From contig CAYVFI010000014.1 in NCBI GenBank assembly GCA_964450955.1, forward strand, positions 62,001 to 126,000: a stretch of DNA of 64,000 nucleotides, written 5' to 3'. Below, piece after piece: positions 16,576 through 25,122 of this stretch (positions are counted from its first letter, which is position 1; every line of letters begins with the position of its first letter). The translations under genes and the position numbers were made by a program. The notes below the pieces were generated by a model, which saw only the letters and a list, made by a program, of their open reading frames with translations, had not been told where the DNA came from and ran no database searches. Source of the stretch: CAYNWT01 sp964450955 (lineage in GTDB: Bacteria > Planctomycetota > Planctomycetia > Planctomycetales > Planctomycetaceae).

Positions 16576-16635
16576 GTAGGTTAGGCTGTGCCTGACGAAC
16601 CCCGCTCTCAATCCGTCAGGCACAGCCTGACCTAC
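16576..16635. repeat. 22-bp hairpin between hppD and hmgA
   Basis: GTAGGTTAGGCTGTGCCTGA+CG (16576-16597) pairs along its full length with 16614-16635, with one G-T wobble and a 16-nt loop. It ends 18 bases before the hmgA start codon, and could act as an attenuator, RNA stability element or simply a REP-like repeat. Confidence 0.8.
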
Positions 16636-16653
16636 GAGCTATAGGCGAAGACA

Positions 16654-18000
16654 ATGGCTGAAGGTGATCAACCGCTACAAACCGCGACCCCCAAAGGCTA
16701 CATGCCCGGTTTTGGAAACGATTTCGAAACCGAAGCCCTTCCCGGTGCGCTTCCCGTCGGGCGGAACTCACCCCGTCGATGCCCCTACGGGCTGTACGCT
16801 GAGCAGCTTTCCGGTTCTCCATTCACGGCTCCACATGCGACTTTGGAACGATCGTGGCTTTATCGGATCCGCCCGTCGGTCAAGCACGTGCGGCGGTTCT
16901 TCAAAATTGAAATGCCGTTGTGGAAGAGTGCTCCCAATATCGTTCCGGATGTTGTGTCGCTGGGACAGTACCGCTGGGATCCAACGCCGTTCCCGGATGG
17001 CAAAGTCAATTTTATAAGCGGCATGCGAACCATGACGACAGCCGGCGATGTGCGTACGCAGGTCGGCATGGCATCGCATGTTTACCTCGCGAACTCGGGA
17101 ATGGGCGACGAGTACTTCTACAATGCTGATGGTGAGTTGCTAATCGTTCCGCAAATCGGGCGACTCGCGATCTTCACCGAATTCGGAAAGATCGACCTCG
17201 AACCATTGGAAGTCTGCGTGTTGCCACGGGGCATGGTTTTCAAGGTCGAACTACTGGACGACGAAGCCAGAGGGTTCGTGTGCGAAAACTACGGAGCCAA
17301 GTTTACTCTGCCGGGCAGGGGACCCATCGGAGCCAACTGTCTGGCCAACCCACGTGATTTTAAGACACCGGTTGCCAGGTTCGAAGATCGAGACGCAAAC
17401 TGCGGCGTGACCATCAAATGGTGCGGCGAGTTTCATCGAACACAAATCGATCACTCGCCGCTGGACGTCGTCGCCTGGCACGGCAACTACGCGCCGTACA
17501 AGTACGATCTGCGGCACTACGCGGCGGTTGGTTCCATTACCTTCGATCACCCGGATCCGTCCATCTTCACCGTGCTCACCGCACCGACGGCCGAAGAAGG
17601 AACCGCAAACATCGACTTCGTGATCTTCCCGCCTCGATGGCTTCCGCAGGAGAACACATTCCGCCCGCCGTGGTACCACAAAAACATCATGTCCGAACTC
17701 ATGGGCAACATCCACGGCCAGTACGACGCCAAGCCCACCGGCTTCATGCCCGGTGGAATCAGCCTTCACAACTGCATGCTGCCGCACGGCCCCGACAACG
17801 ACGCGTTCGAAAAAGCGAGTTCATCAACCGACGATCCGGTGTATCTGAAGGACACGATGTCGTTCATGTTCGAAACCCGGTTCCCTCAGATGGTCAGCGA
17901 ATTCGCAGCGAAAGACGCGAAGTTACAGGATGACTATGTCGATTGCTGGAACGGATTGAAGAAGCGATTCAACGGAACGCCCGAAGGCGATTGGTCATAG
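16654..18000 (+). CDS. hmgA: Homogentisate 1,2-dioxygenase
   Basis: A 448-residue enzyme that opens the ring of homogentisate to maleylacetoacetate, the step after HppD. Diagnostic stretches are 'YMPGFGNDFETEALPGALP' (N-terminus), 'QVGMASHVYLANSGMGDEYFYNADGE' (in parts), 'HGNYAPYKYDL', 'FRPPWYHKNIMSELMG' and 'GGISLHNCMLPHGPD'. The last two supply the His and Glu iron ligands. Length matches the family. The later enzymes (maleylacetoacetate isomerase, fumarylacetoacetase) are not in the window. Confidence 0.96.
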   Translation: MAEGDQPLQTATPKGYMPGFGNDFETEALPGALPVGRNSPRRCPYGLYAEQLSGSPFTAPHATLERSWLYRIRPSVKHVRRFFKIEMPLWKSAPNIVPDVVSLGQYRWDPTPFPDGKVNFISGMRTMTTAGDVRTQVGMASHVYLANSGMGDEYFYNADGELLIVPQIGRLAIFTEFGKIDLEPLEVCVLPRGMVFKVELLDDEARGFVCENYGAKFTLPGRGPIGANCLANPRDFKTPVARFEDRDANCGVTIKWCGEFHRTQIDHSPLDVVAWHGNYAPYKYDLRHYAAVGSITFDHPDPSIFTVLTAPTAEEGTANIDFVIFPPRWLPQENTFRPPWYHKNIMSELMGNIHGQYDAKPTGFMPGGISLHNCMLPHGPDNDAFEKASSSTDDPVYLKDTMSFMFETRFPQMVSEFAAKDAKLQDDYVDCWNGLKKRFNGTPEGDWS

Positions 18001-18148
18001 GTTGCCACCCAGACAATGCCAACCAGCGCGGGAAGCAGATCGGTCGTAAGTAGAAGCTTCGCCCATCACAGCCCGTCAGGGTCAAAAAAGTCGTCGTGGC
18101 CACAAGGCTGCAGAGCAGCGACTACAGCTAAACTCACTTAGCTCGGTG

Positions 18149-19660
18149 CTACCCAATCAATTCCTGCACCACATGCCCATGCACATCGGTCAGCCGGAAG
18201 TCCCGGCCCTGATACCGATACGTCAGCTTGTGGTGATCAATTCCAAGCTGGTGCAGAATTGTCGCGTTCAGATCGTGAATGTGCATTGTGCCCGGGGTGC
18301 GCGAGCCTTCTTTTGTCGGTTGTGGATGCATCGGTGTGCCGTCGGGGTGGGCGATGTTGTAGCCGTAGTCGTCGGTTTGGCCGTAGGTGATGCCGGGCTT
18401 GATACCGCCGCCGGCCATCCAGGTGGTGAAGCATCTTGGGTGGTGGTCGCGGCCGTAGTTCTGTCTGCTCAGACCGCCCTGGCAGTAGGCCGTGCGGCCG
18501 AACTCGCCGCCCCACACGACCAGCGTGTCGTCCAGCATGCCTCGGCGACGAAGGTCGGCGATTAACGCCGCGCTGCCCTGGTCGATGTCTTTGCACTGCG
18601 ATTCGTGTTCGCGAGGCAGGCCGCCGTGAGCGTCCCAACCTCGGTGGAAGATCTGGATGTTGCGAACGCCTCGTTTGGCCAGACGTCTCGCATTCAAACA
18701 ACACGCGGCGAAGGTGCCGGGGGTCTTCGCGTCCTCGCCGTATAGATCGAAGGTGTCTTTGGTTTCGCCGGACAAGTCCATGAGTTCAGGAACCGAGGCC
18801 TGCATGCGATACGCCATCTCGTGCTGACGAATCCGAGCCAGTACTTCAGGATCGGCGAAGCGTTCGTACTGAGCCTGATTCAGCGCAGTTAGCGTATCGA
18901 GTTGTGCCCGTCGGTCGGATCGCGAGACACCCTTCGGGTTCGATAGATACAGAACCGGATCGCCTTGGCTACGCATTAACACTCCCGCGTGATCGGCGGA
19001 CAGGAACCCATTACCCCACAGTCGGTTGAACAAACTCTGTTCCGGATACTTCGTCCGCGCGTGCATGACGACGTAGTGTGGCAGGTTCTCGTTCATGCTG
19101 CCCAGACCATAACTCAGCCAGGCCCCGAGACTTGGGCGACCGGGAATCTGGCTTCCGGTCTGGATGTATGTGATGGCCGGGTCGTGGTTGATGGCTTCGG
19201 TATACGTCGAATGAACTACACACAATTCGTGAGCCACCTTTTGCGTATGCGGCAACAGTTCAGAAATCCAAACGCCGCGGTCCTTGTTTTCGCACTTGGT
19301 GAACTTGTACTTGCTGGGACAAACCGGCAGGCCGCTCTTTTGGTTCGCCGTCATCCCCGTGATGCGTTGCCCGGACCGAACATGATCGGGCAATTGCTTG
19401 TTAAACATGTCCCGCATCTTTGGCTTGTAGTCCCACAAATCCAAATGACTGGGACCACCAGACATAAACAGGTAGATGACTCGCTTAGCCTGCGGCGCAT
19501 GGTGAAGACCGCCGTGCGTGGCTTCCTTTGGAATCGGACTCGCGTTCGAAATGCCCGGTTCAAGTAGACTCGCCAGAGCCGCCGTGCCCAGACCCAATGC
19601 AGTCTTCCCGAACAGTTGCCGGCGAGTCGTATTAAGTTCGAATTCGCGTTGTTGGTTCAT
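18149..19660 (-). CDS. DUF1501 family exported protein
   Basis: A 503-residue protein with a twin-arginine leader ('TTRRQLFGKTALGLG', about residues 11-25). 'KRVIYLFMSGGPSHLDLWDYKP', 'RGWDAHGG', 'LVVWGGEFGRT' and 'GRDHHPRCFTTWMAGGG' are the standard blocks of DUF1501, a family with an alkaline phosphatase/sulfatase-like fold that is abundant in planctomycetes. The Ser/Asp/His/Glu positions hint at a metal hydrolase, but no activity is established. It lies 76 bases downstream of a PSD1 cytochrome gene on the same strand, the usual pair, so the two are probably co-transcribed. A second such pair is at 43608-46591. Confidence 0.85.
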   Translation of the reverse strand: MNQQREFELNTTRRQLFGKTALGLGTAALASLLEPGISNASPIPKEATHGGLHHAPQAKRVIYLFMSGGPSHLDLWDYKPKMRDMFNKQLPDHVRSGQRITGMTANQKSGLPVCPSKYKFTKCENKDRGVWISELLPHTQKVAHELCVVHSTYTEAINHDPAITYIQTGSQIPGRPSLGAWLSYGLGSMNENLPHYVVMHARTKYPEQSLFNRLWGNGFLSADHAGVLMRSQGDPVLYLSNPKGVSRSDRRAQLDTLTALNQAQYERFADPEVLARIRQHEMAYRMQASVPELMDLSGETKDTFDLYGEDAKTPGTFAACCLNARRLAKRGVRNIQIFHRGWDAHGGLPREHESQCKDIDQGSAALIADLRRRGMLDDTLVVWGGEFGRTAYCQGGLSRQNYGRDHHPRCFTTWMAGGGIKPGITYGQTDDYGYNIAHPDGTPMHPQPTKEGSRTPGTMHIHDLNATILHQLGIDHHKLTYRYQGRDFRLTDVHGHVVQELIG

Positions 19661-19736
19661 TGGTGCCTTCTGCCGTTTTCGTTTCCGTCATTCCCGCGTG
19701 GCGAGACATGAGGTGTTTGCAATCGGAACTTCACGG

Positions 19737-22121
19737 TTAATACATCAGGATCGCAGCGTCGCTGGCCAAAATGGTGGCGCACACCTGGGTTAAGGCCGCG
19801 AGTTCCACTTCATCCAGTGTGTCCTCGCGCGGCGCTTCACCCGAAGACAAAAGATCGCGTGCGTCCTGCGGGCTGCTTAAGTAGCGTCTGCCCATTTGAT
19901 TGTGCAGGTTGATGCACGCTGTTCGTTCTGCGAGCGTTGGCTTTCGTGATGCCAGTAGTTCGAAAGCGAAGTCGATTCGTTCGCCCGGTTCCTGTCGCTC
20001 CAACATCAAACGCTCAGCGAATTTGCGAGCCATCTCAATGCGTTGTATTTCGTTAAGCAGCCCGAGTGATTGAACCGATGTGTTGGTGCGAGAACGGCGG
20101 ACACAACTGCTCTCGCGATCCGGCGCGTCGAAGAGTGTCATCATGGGGTGCGGACTGGTGCGTTTCCAGTAGACGTACAGACTTCGCCGGTACAGCAACT
20201 TCCCCTTATCCTGCCGATACTGTTTTGTGTTGCTGGCTGGATGGGCGAGCGCTTTCCACATTCCGACCGGTTGATACGGCTTCACACCCTCGCCGCCCAT
20301 GTGGGGATCCAGCAAGCCACTTGACCAGAGGCCGAGATCGCGGAGGACCTCCGCATCCAGCCGATACGATGGTCCGCGAGCAAACAGTCGATTCTCCGGA
20401 TCGTCTTCAGAGAACGCGGAACTCTGGCGGAACGTTCGACTACTGACCATAAGTCGTAGCATCGTCTTCAGACTCCACCGTTGGTCCTGCAGTTCCACCG
20501 CCAGCCAATCCAGTAACTTTGGATGTGTTGGCTGTTGCCCTTGAAGCCCAAAATCTTCGGGCGTACGCACCAGGCCGTCACCAAACACGCGCTGCCAAAT
20601 GCGGTTGACGAGAACCCGAGACACCAGCGGGTGTTCGCGGGAAGTCAGCCAACGCGCAAGACCAAGACGGTTGCGTGGTGCGTCGGCGGGCAGGGCACCC
20701 ATGACCTGCAACACATCCGGCTGCAATGCGTCGCCCCTGGGCTGATCGTACTCGCCACGATTCAAAACTCGTGTCTCGCGAGAATTGGCCAGGTCTTTGG
20801 CGACCAGCGTCGTCGTAAGACTGGCGGCGATTTCGTTTTGAAGCCTGGTTGCTGCGGCGAATACGGAAAGTTTTGCGAACGGACTTTTCGGGTCGGCAAG
20901 CTTCCTTAGTGCGGCAAACGCGTCACCGGGCAGCGCTTGCTTCACACCCGCCGACTTCGCGTTTACTCGAGCGGCCGCAATCATTCGTTCGACCCTGGCT
21001 TTAATCGCCGGGAACGCGTCCCACTGCGCTGGATCTTTAGGAACACGTACGGTCGGTCCATACTCGTAAGCGTTGCGGTCCATCGACGGTTCTGCCGTTG
21101 AGTTAAAAAACGCCAGCAACTGGTAGTATTCCGTTTGCGGAATCGGATCGTACTTGTGCGTGTGGCAGCGGGCACACGTGAGCGACATGCCAAGAAATAC
21201 GGTTCCAAGCGTTTCCACTCGGTCGAAGTTGTTCTTCATCTGGAACTCAGCGGGAATCGCTCCGCCTTCGCCAGTTGTTGGGTTCAAACGCACATAACCA
21301 GTTGCCACAAGGTCATCCAACCCGGGCTCCGGCAACAGGTCGCCCGCCAACTGCTTGACGATAAAATCATCCAGGGGCAAATCGCGATTAAATGCACGGA
21401 CGACCCAGTCACGGTACGGATAAATTCCCCGCTTATTGTCCAGGTGCAGACCATGCGTGTCGCCATAACGAACCGCATCCAACCAGTACCGCGCCTGGTG
21501 TTCGCCAAACCGCGGACTCGCAAGCAACTCCGTCACCAACTGCTGATAAGCGTCTTCACCATCCCCAGCGAGGAACCGTTTCAACTGATCCGGTTCCGGT
21601 GGCAGCCCCGTCAGCACCAACGCCACACGCCGCGCTAATGTCGCCCGGTCGGCCCTGGCTGCGAATGTCGTTTTATTTGCCAGAAGCTTCTGCCCAACGA
21701 AGACATCGATTGGGTTCCCAACCGAACCGGGCTGAGCCTTCTTCGGAACCACGAAGGCCCAGTGCTTCGTGTACCTGCCGCCTTGCTTGATCCATCGTGA
21801 GAGGATCTCGCGTTCTGATTCAGTCAACTGCTTCTCGGCGTCGACGGGGGGCATTGGATCGTCGGTCGAATGGATCCGTTCAAGCAGACGACTGTTCGCC
21901 GGAGCCTCCCCATCGATCGCGCGGTAGCCACCACGGTCGGCCGTCGCGCCGGAGAAGGAATCCAGCCTAAGTTCACCCCCCTCAGCGTCAGGCCCGTGAC
22001 AGACAAAGCACTTGTTCGAAAGAACCGGCAGCACTTCCCGAGCGAAATCGACATCCTGTCCCGACGCAACAAGCCCGGACGCCAGAAACGGTACGAACAA
22101 ACGCAAAGCAAATATATTCAT
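19737..22121 (-). CDS. PSD1-type cytochrome protein (PSCyt1 + DUF1549 + DUF1553)
   Basis: A 794-residue exported protein. After the signal peptide, 'EVLPVLSNKCFVCHGPDAEGGELRLDS' (in parts) is a planctomycete cytochrome c domain with CxxCH. The DUF1549 region follows ('YWLDAVRYGDTHG', 'GDLLPEP', 'ATGYVRLNPTT'), with a second CxxCH in 'CARCHTHKYDPI', then DUF1553 ('NRIWQRVFGDGLVRTPEDFG', 'HPKLLDWLA', 'SRTFRQSS', 'DAPDRESS'). The role is unknown; proposals in the literature link such proteins to periplasmic redox reactions in polysaccharide breakdown. The ATG at 22121 is preferred over an upstream start because the signal peptide begins there. Confidence 0.85.
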   Translation of the reverse strand: MNIFALRLFVPFLASGLVASGQDVDFAREVLPVLSNKCFVCHGPDAEGGELRLDSFSGATADRGGYRAIDGEAPANSRLLERIHSTDDPMPPVDAEKQLTESEREILSRWIKQGGRYTKHWAFVVPKKAQPGSVGNPIDVFVGQKLLANKTTFAARADRATLARRVALVLTGLPPEPDQLKRFLAGDGEDAYQQLVTELLASPRFGEHQARYWLDAVRYGDTHGLHLDNKRGIYPYRDWVVRAFNRDLPLDDFIVKQLAGDLLPEPGLDDLVATGYVRLNPTTGEGGAIPAEFQMKNNFDRVETLGTVFLGMSLTCARCHTHKYDPIPQTEYYQLLAFFNSTAEPSMDRNAYEYGPTVRVPKDPAQWDAFPAIKARVERMIAAARVNAKSAGVKQALPGDAFAALRKLADPKSPFAKLSVFAAATRLQNEIAASLTTTLVAKDLANSRETRVLNRGEYDQPRGDALQPDVLQVMGALPADAPRNRLGLARWLTSREHPLVSRVLVNRIWQRVFGDGLVRTPEDFGLQGQQPTHPKLLDWLAVELQDQRWSLKTMLRLMVSSRTFRQSSAFSEDDPENRLFARGPSYRLDAEVLRDLGLWSSGLLDPHMGGEGVKPYQPVGMWKALAHPASNTKQYRQDKGKLLYRRSLYVYWKRTSPHPMMTLFDAPDRESSCVRRSRTNTSVQSLGLLNEIQRIEMARKFAERLMLERQEPGERIDFAFELLASRKPTLAERTACINLHNQMGRRYLSSPQDARDLLSSGEAPREDTLDEVELAALTQVCATILASDAAILMY

Positions 22122-22252
22122 AAGGTCGATCTTAACCACCCGCCGGACTAAGGAAAAACCGAGTTCGCATCTTCGCAGAAAACGCGGCCACGTGATTGAG
22201 GGAAACACAATCAACGGCCCACTCAACTTTGGCGTCAAACTGTAAAAGAAGT

Positions 22253-22284
22253 AAGGCCGCACCAACGACTGTCGGTACGGCCTT
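22253..22284 (-). terminator. Terminator of the cytochrome-DUF1080 gene
   Basis: A 14-bp stem (22253-22266 with 22271-22284, two G-T pairs) and GACT/AGTC loop; on the minus strand it is followed by ACTTCTTTT. It begins 27 bases after the stop of the gene at 22311-23312. Confidence 0.8.
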
Positions 22285-22310
22285 TGACTTGCAACCCGGC
22301 TCACTCAGAC

Positions 22311-23312
22311 TCACTCAGCGGCATTCTTCTTCGCTGCGTCTTCCTTCGCCGGTGTGTCAGGCAGAACCTTCAAACGGATGTTTCTAAACTGAACCTTCAT
22401 CGCGGGGCCCTTATGAACCTGGAACGCCAGGATCCCGTCTTTGCGGCGCATCTTCTCGTCGTTGTCTGTGCAGTCGCATGTGACCACTCCGTTGATTTTG
22501 TGAATGAATCGGAAGCCCCTGGCCGAGATATGGTAGTCGTTCCAGTCTTCGTTCTTGATCTTCGCCTGAATCTCCTCCGACTTGCCAACCGTGCCGACAA
22601 CTTTCTTTACCAGCTTGTCACCTTCGCGAATCAATTCAGTCTTTTCGCCACGTTTCGCAAGGATACCGCGAAACTGCTCGCCATACAGGATGCCGGAATA
22701 CGTCTTACCGGCCTCAAAGTCAGCCTGGTAGCCGCCGACCTTCCACCTGGTCTCCGGCATTTCGAAGCTGCGGTACTGCACCCCGGAATTACCTTTGATG
22801 ATCTTGTACTGGAAAGTCAGCTCGAAATTGGCAACTTTGCCTTTCCGCCAGATGATAAAAGTATTGGCGGGAATTGGATTCTCATCTGAAGTGGTCCCCG
22901 TGATCGCTTTGTCTTCGACCGTCCAGAGCTTCGTGTTCCCATCCCAGCCATCAAGCGTCTTGCCATCAAAGATGGAAACAAACCCGTCCGGCATCATGCC
23001 CGCGTTCAACAAGTCGCCATAGCTCTTGCCTTCAATCGGGCTCTGCTGCTCAGCAAGTTTGTCAAACGCAGCCGCGATCGCGTCTTTGTCCTTCTCCTTC
23101 TTCGCCACCAATTTCGCCAAACCCTTGCCAAATTCGTTACGAACCTTCTTCGACCGCGCGGGGTGGCACATCGCGCAGGTCACTTTTTCGGCCGCACCAA
23201 CCTGCGGGTACTTTGCCTTAAACGCATCCATGTACTGCTTCCGCGCGAAGGCGTCAGCACTCGGTAGACACAGCATCGGGATCACAAGCAAGACAACTCT
23301 TCGGCTTAGCAT
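22311..23312 (-). CDS. Exported protein: haem-binding motif fused to DUF1080 (3-keto-disaccharide hydrolase-like)
   Basis: A 333-residue protein with a signal peptide (about 1-22). Residues 25-90 contain one CxxCH ('VTCAMCHPARSKK') in a helical segment that could bind haem c. Residues 115-320 are a DUF1080 beta-sandwich ('GFVSIFDGKTLDGWDG', 'FELTFQYKIIKGNSGVQYRS', 'GGYQADFE', 'NDYHISARG', 'RKDGILAFQVHKGPAMKVQFRNIRLK' in parts). DUF1080 proteins are related to concanavalin-like glycoside-binding domains and some are 3-keto-disaccharide hydrolases. The start at 23312 has GGAGAAGG upstream. The fusion suggests a redox-linked sugar enzyme, which is inference. Confidence 0.8.
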   Translation of the reverse strand: MLSRRVVLLVIPMLCLPSADAFARKQYMDAFKAKYPQVGAAEKVTCAMCHPARSKKVRNEFGKGLAKLVAKKEKDKDAIAAAFDKLAEQQSPIEGKSYGDLLNAGMMPDGFVSIFDGKTLDGWDGNTKLWTVEDKAITGTTSDENPIPANTFIIWRKGKVANFELTFQYKIIKGNSGVQYRSFEMPETRWKVGGYQADFEAGKTYSGILYGEQFRGILAKRGEKTELIREGDKLVKKVVGTVGKSEEIQAKIKNEDWNDYHISARGFRFIHKINGVVTCDCTDNDEKMRRKDGILAFQVHKGPAMKVQFRNIRLKVLPDTPAKEDAAKKNAAE

Positions 23313-23454
23313 GGCCTTCTCCGGCAAATGGAAACGCAAAACATGAGGATAACCTCTGCCGCGAGGAGAACCAACTGGCCGCCAAAACATCACCGCGCGA
23401 GAATGCAATTGGTAAACCGAACCACCTGCTGACTCAAAACGCGCCCCAGCCTGA

Positions 23455-23769
23455 CTACATTTCCATCGATTCCACAACGTCACCGACGGTTCGTTGATAG
23501 CTAAGCCCCCGTTCAAGCGGAAACCGCGACAAGCCTTCGTCACGTAAAGCCGGAGCGTGCTCGCGCTCGTACGTATTAAACGCTTCACGTGACGGAAACA
23601 CATAGCGAACCTCGTAAACCAGGTTCGCTGCATCCATCCGAACCAACATTGCGCTGGCCGCGCCAGCGTTCAACACGTCTTGCCAGTGTTTGTCTTTCAG
23701 CCACGCCACCCATTCGCCGGCGACCCCGGTATCACCAGTGAACTCACATCGCACGGTGTAACAAATCAT
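23455..23769 (-). CDS. DUF4286 family protein
   Basis: A 104-residue small soluble protein. 'MICYTVRCEF', 'WVAWLKDKHWQDVLNAGAASA' in parts, 'YEVRYVFPSREAFNTYEREHAPALRDEG' in parts, match DUF4286, a ferredoxin-like (dimeric alpha/beta barrel) fold of unknown function. The ATG at 23769 is chosen; a codon ten residues upstream belongs to a less typical N-terminus. It lies between the cytochrome-DUF1080 gene and the lactonase gene on the same strand. Confidence 0.75.
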   Translation of the reverse strand: MICYTVRCEFTGDTGVAGEWVAWLKDKHWQDVLNAGAASAMLVRMDAANLVYEVRYVFPSREAFNTYEREHAPALRDEGLSRFPLERGLSYQRTVGDVVESMEM

Positions 23770-23823
23770 CGCGTCACCTCCCCGCAGGATTCCGGGCACT
23801 GCAGTCGCAGCAACTTTTCGAAC

Positions 23824-24942
23824 CTACTTACCAAACGCAACACAAATCGGACTGGGGACAAACGCGACCCCGCGACGATACTGCAACTCACCCGTTGCCT
23901 GATCAATCGCAAACACCGACAAGGTATTGGAATCGCGACCGGCGGCCAGTAGCCACTTGCCTGTTGGGTCGATATTGAAATTGCGCGGCCAACCGCCACG
24001 AATGGGTTCTACTTCCAGCAAGGTCAGGGCCCCGGTCGATTCATCAACCTGAAACACGCTAATCGAATCGTTGCCTCTGTTTGACGAGTACACAAAGCGG
24101 CCGCTCTTGTGTACGCGAATCTCTGCCGCACTATTGAAACTCTCTTTCGCCTTCACAGCTTCCGACAAAGTACGCACTGTCGTCAGCGGCGTCATGGTTC
24201 CTGCATCTGCGTCCCAGGCGAATGTCGTCACACTGAGAGCCAGTTCGTTTAGAACGAAGACAAACTCACCGCCCGGGTGAAACTTCATGTGCCGCGGACC
24301 TCCACCCGGAGGGCACTTGCCCACGCCATGACTGGTCAGCGTACCGTCAGCATGATCGATCCTGTAAATCACGACCGCATCAAGACCCAAATCCGGAACC
24401 AGAGCAAACTTGTTGTCCGGATCGTAACCCGTCCAATGTGGGTGCGGGCTGTTTTGGCGGTTCCCCACAACCTTCGAACCGCCTTCGTGTTCAATCAATT
24501 GCGAACGAGGACCAATAGAACCATCGTCCGAAACAGGGAACACAGCGACCGACCCACCACCATACTGCGCGCTCATTAGAAACTTGCCTGTGGGGTTCAT
24601 CGATAAGTGCGCCGCTCCACCATCTCCGATCGGCTGTGAATTGATCAGCTTGAGTTTGGAACCATCCACGAAATACGCAACGGCGGCCGGCCCACCCTTC
24701 GCTCCGCTGGCGTACAGAAACTTGCCATCTGGTGACAATGTCACCCACCCGGGATTCGACAGTTCAGCCGCGAGTTCTGACTTGGAAAGCTTCCCGGTTT
24801 CCGTATTGAGCGTCAGTCGATAGATACCCTTGCTAAGCCCATTCCGGGGCGTCGTGGTTCCAGCCCAGACATTCACATCCTGAGCGAACCCGGCAGACGC
24901 CAGGCAAAACAACAGCACTAAAATGCGGCACAACGATATCAT
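23824..24942 (-). CDS. Exported lactonase family protein (6-phosphogluconolactonase-like beta-propeller)
   Basis: A 372-residue seven-bladed propeller of the YbhE/Pgl lactonase family (PF10282) with a clear signal peptide ('LVLLFCLASAGFAQ'). Repeated blade motifs are 'GWVTLSPDGKFLYASG', 'HLSMNPTGKFLMSAQYGGGSVAVFPV', 'HMKFHPGGEFVFVLNE' and 'NFNIDPTGKWLLAAGRDSNTLSVF' (in parts). Cytoplasmic members hydrolyse 6-phosphogluconolactone; with an export signal, that role is unlikely and a sugar lactone in the periplasm is a better guess. Confidence 0.82.
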   Translation of the reverse strand: MISLCRILVLLFCLASAGFAQDVNVWAGTTTPRNGLSKGIYRLTLNTETGKLSKSELAAELSNPGWVTLSPDGKFLYASGAKGGPAAVAYFVDGSKLKLINSQPIGDGGAAHLSMNPTGKFLMSAQYGGGSVAVFPVSDDGSIGPRSQLIEHEGGSKVVGNRQNSPHPHWTGYDPDNKFALVPDLGLDAVVIYRIDHADGTLTSHGVGKCPPGGGPRHMKFHPGGEFVFVLNELALSVTTFAWDADAGTMTPLTTVRTLSEAVKAKESFNSAAEIRVHKSGRFVYSSNRGNDSISVFQVDESTGALTLLEVEPIRGGWPRNFNIDPTGKWLLAAGRDSNTLSVFAIDQATGELQYRRGVAFVPSPICVAFGK

Positions 24943-25122
24943 CGATCAGATTCCCAGCCACCAAATTGGACGCACCATGAGCGTCATCAGCCCCACGGCG
25001 CAAACGATACGTCAGCGTATCGGATACCAGCGAGAAAAAACCAGCGTGCACTGCGAAAGGGTCGGGAGGGTGCATGCAAAAGAGGTCGCTGGCCGAAAAA
25101 GACTATCGACCACTTTTTACGG

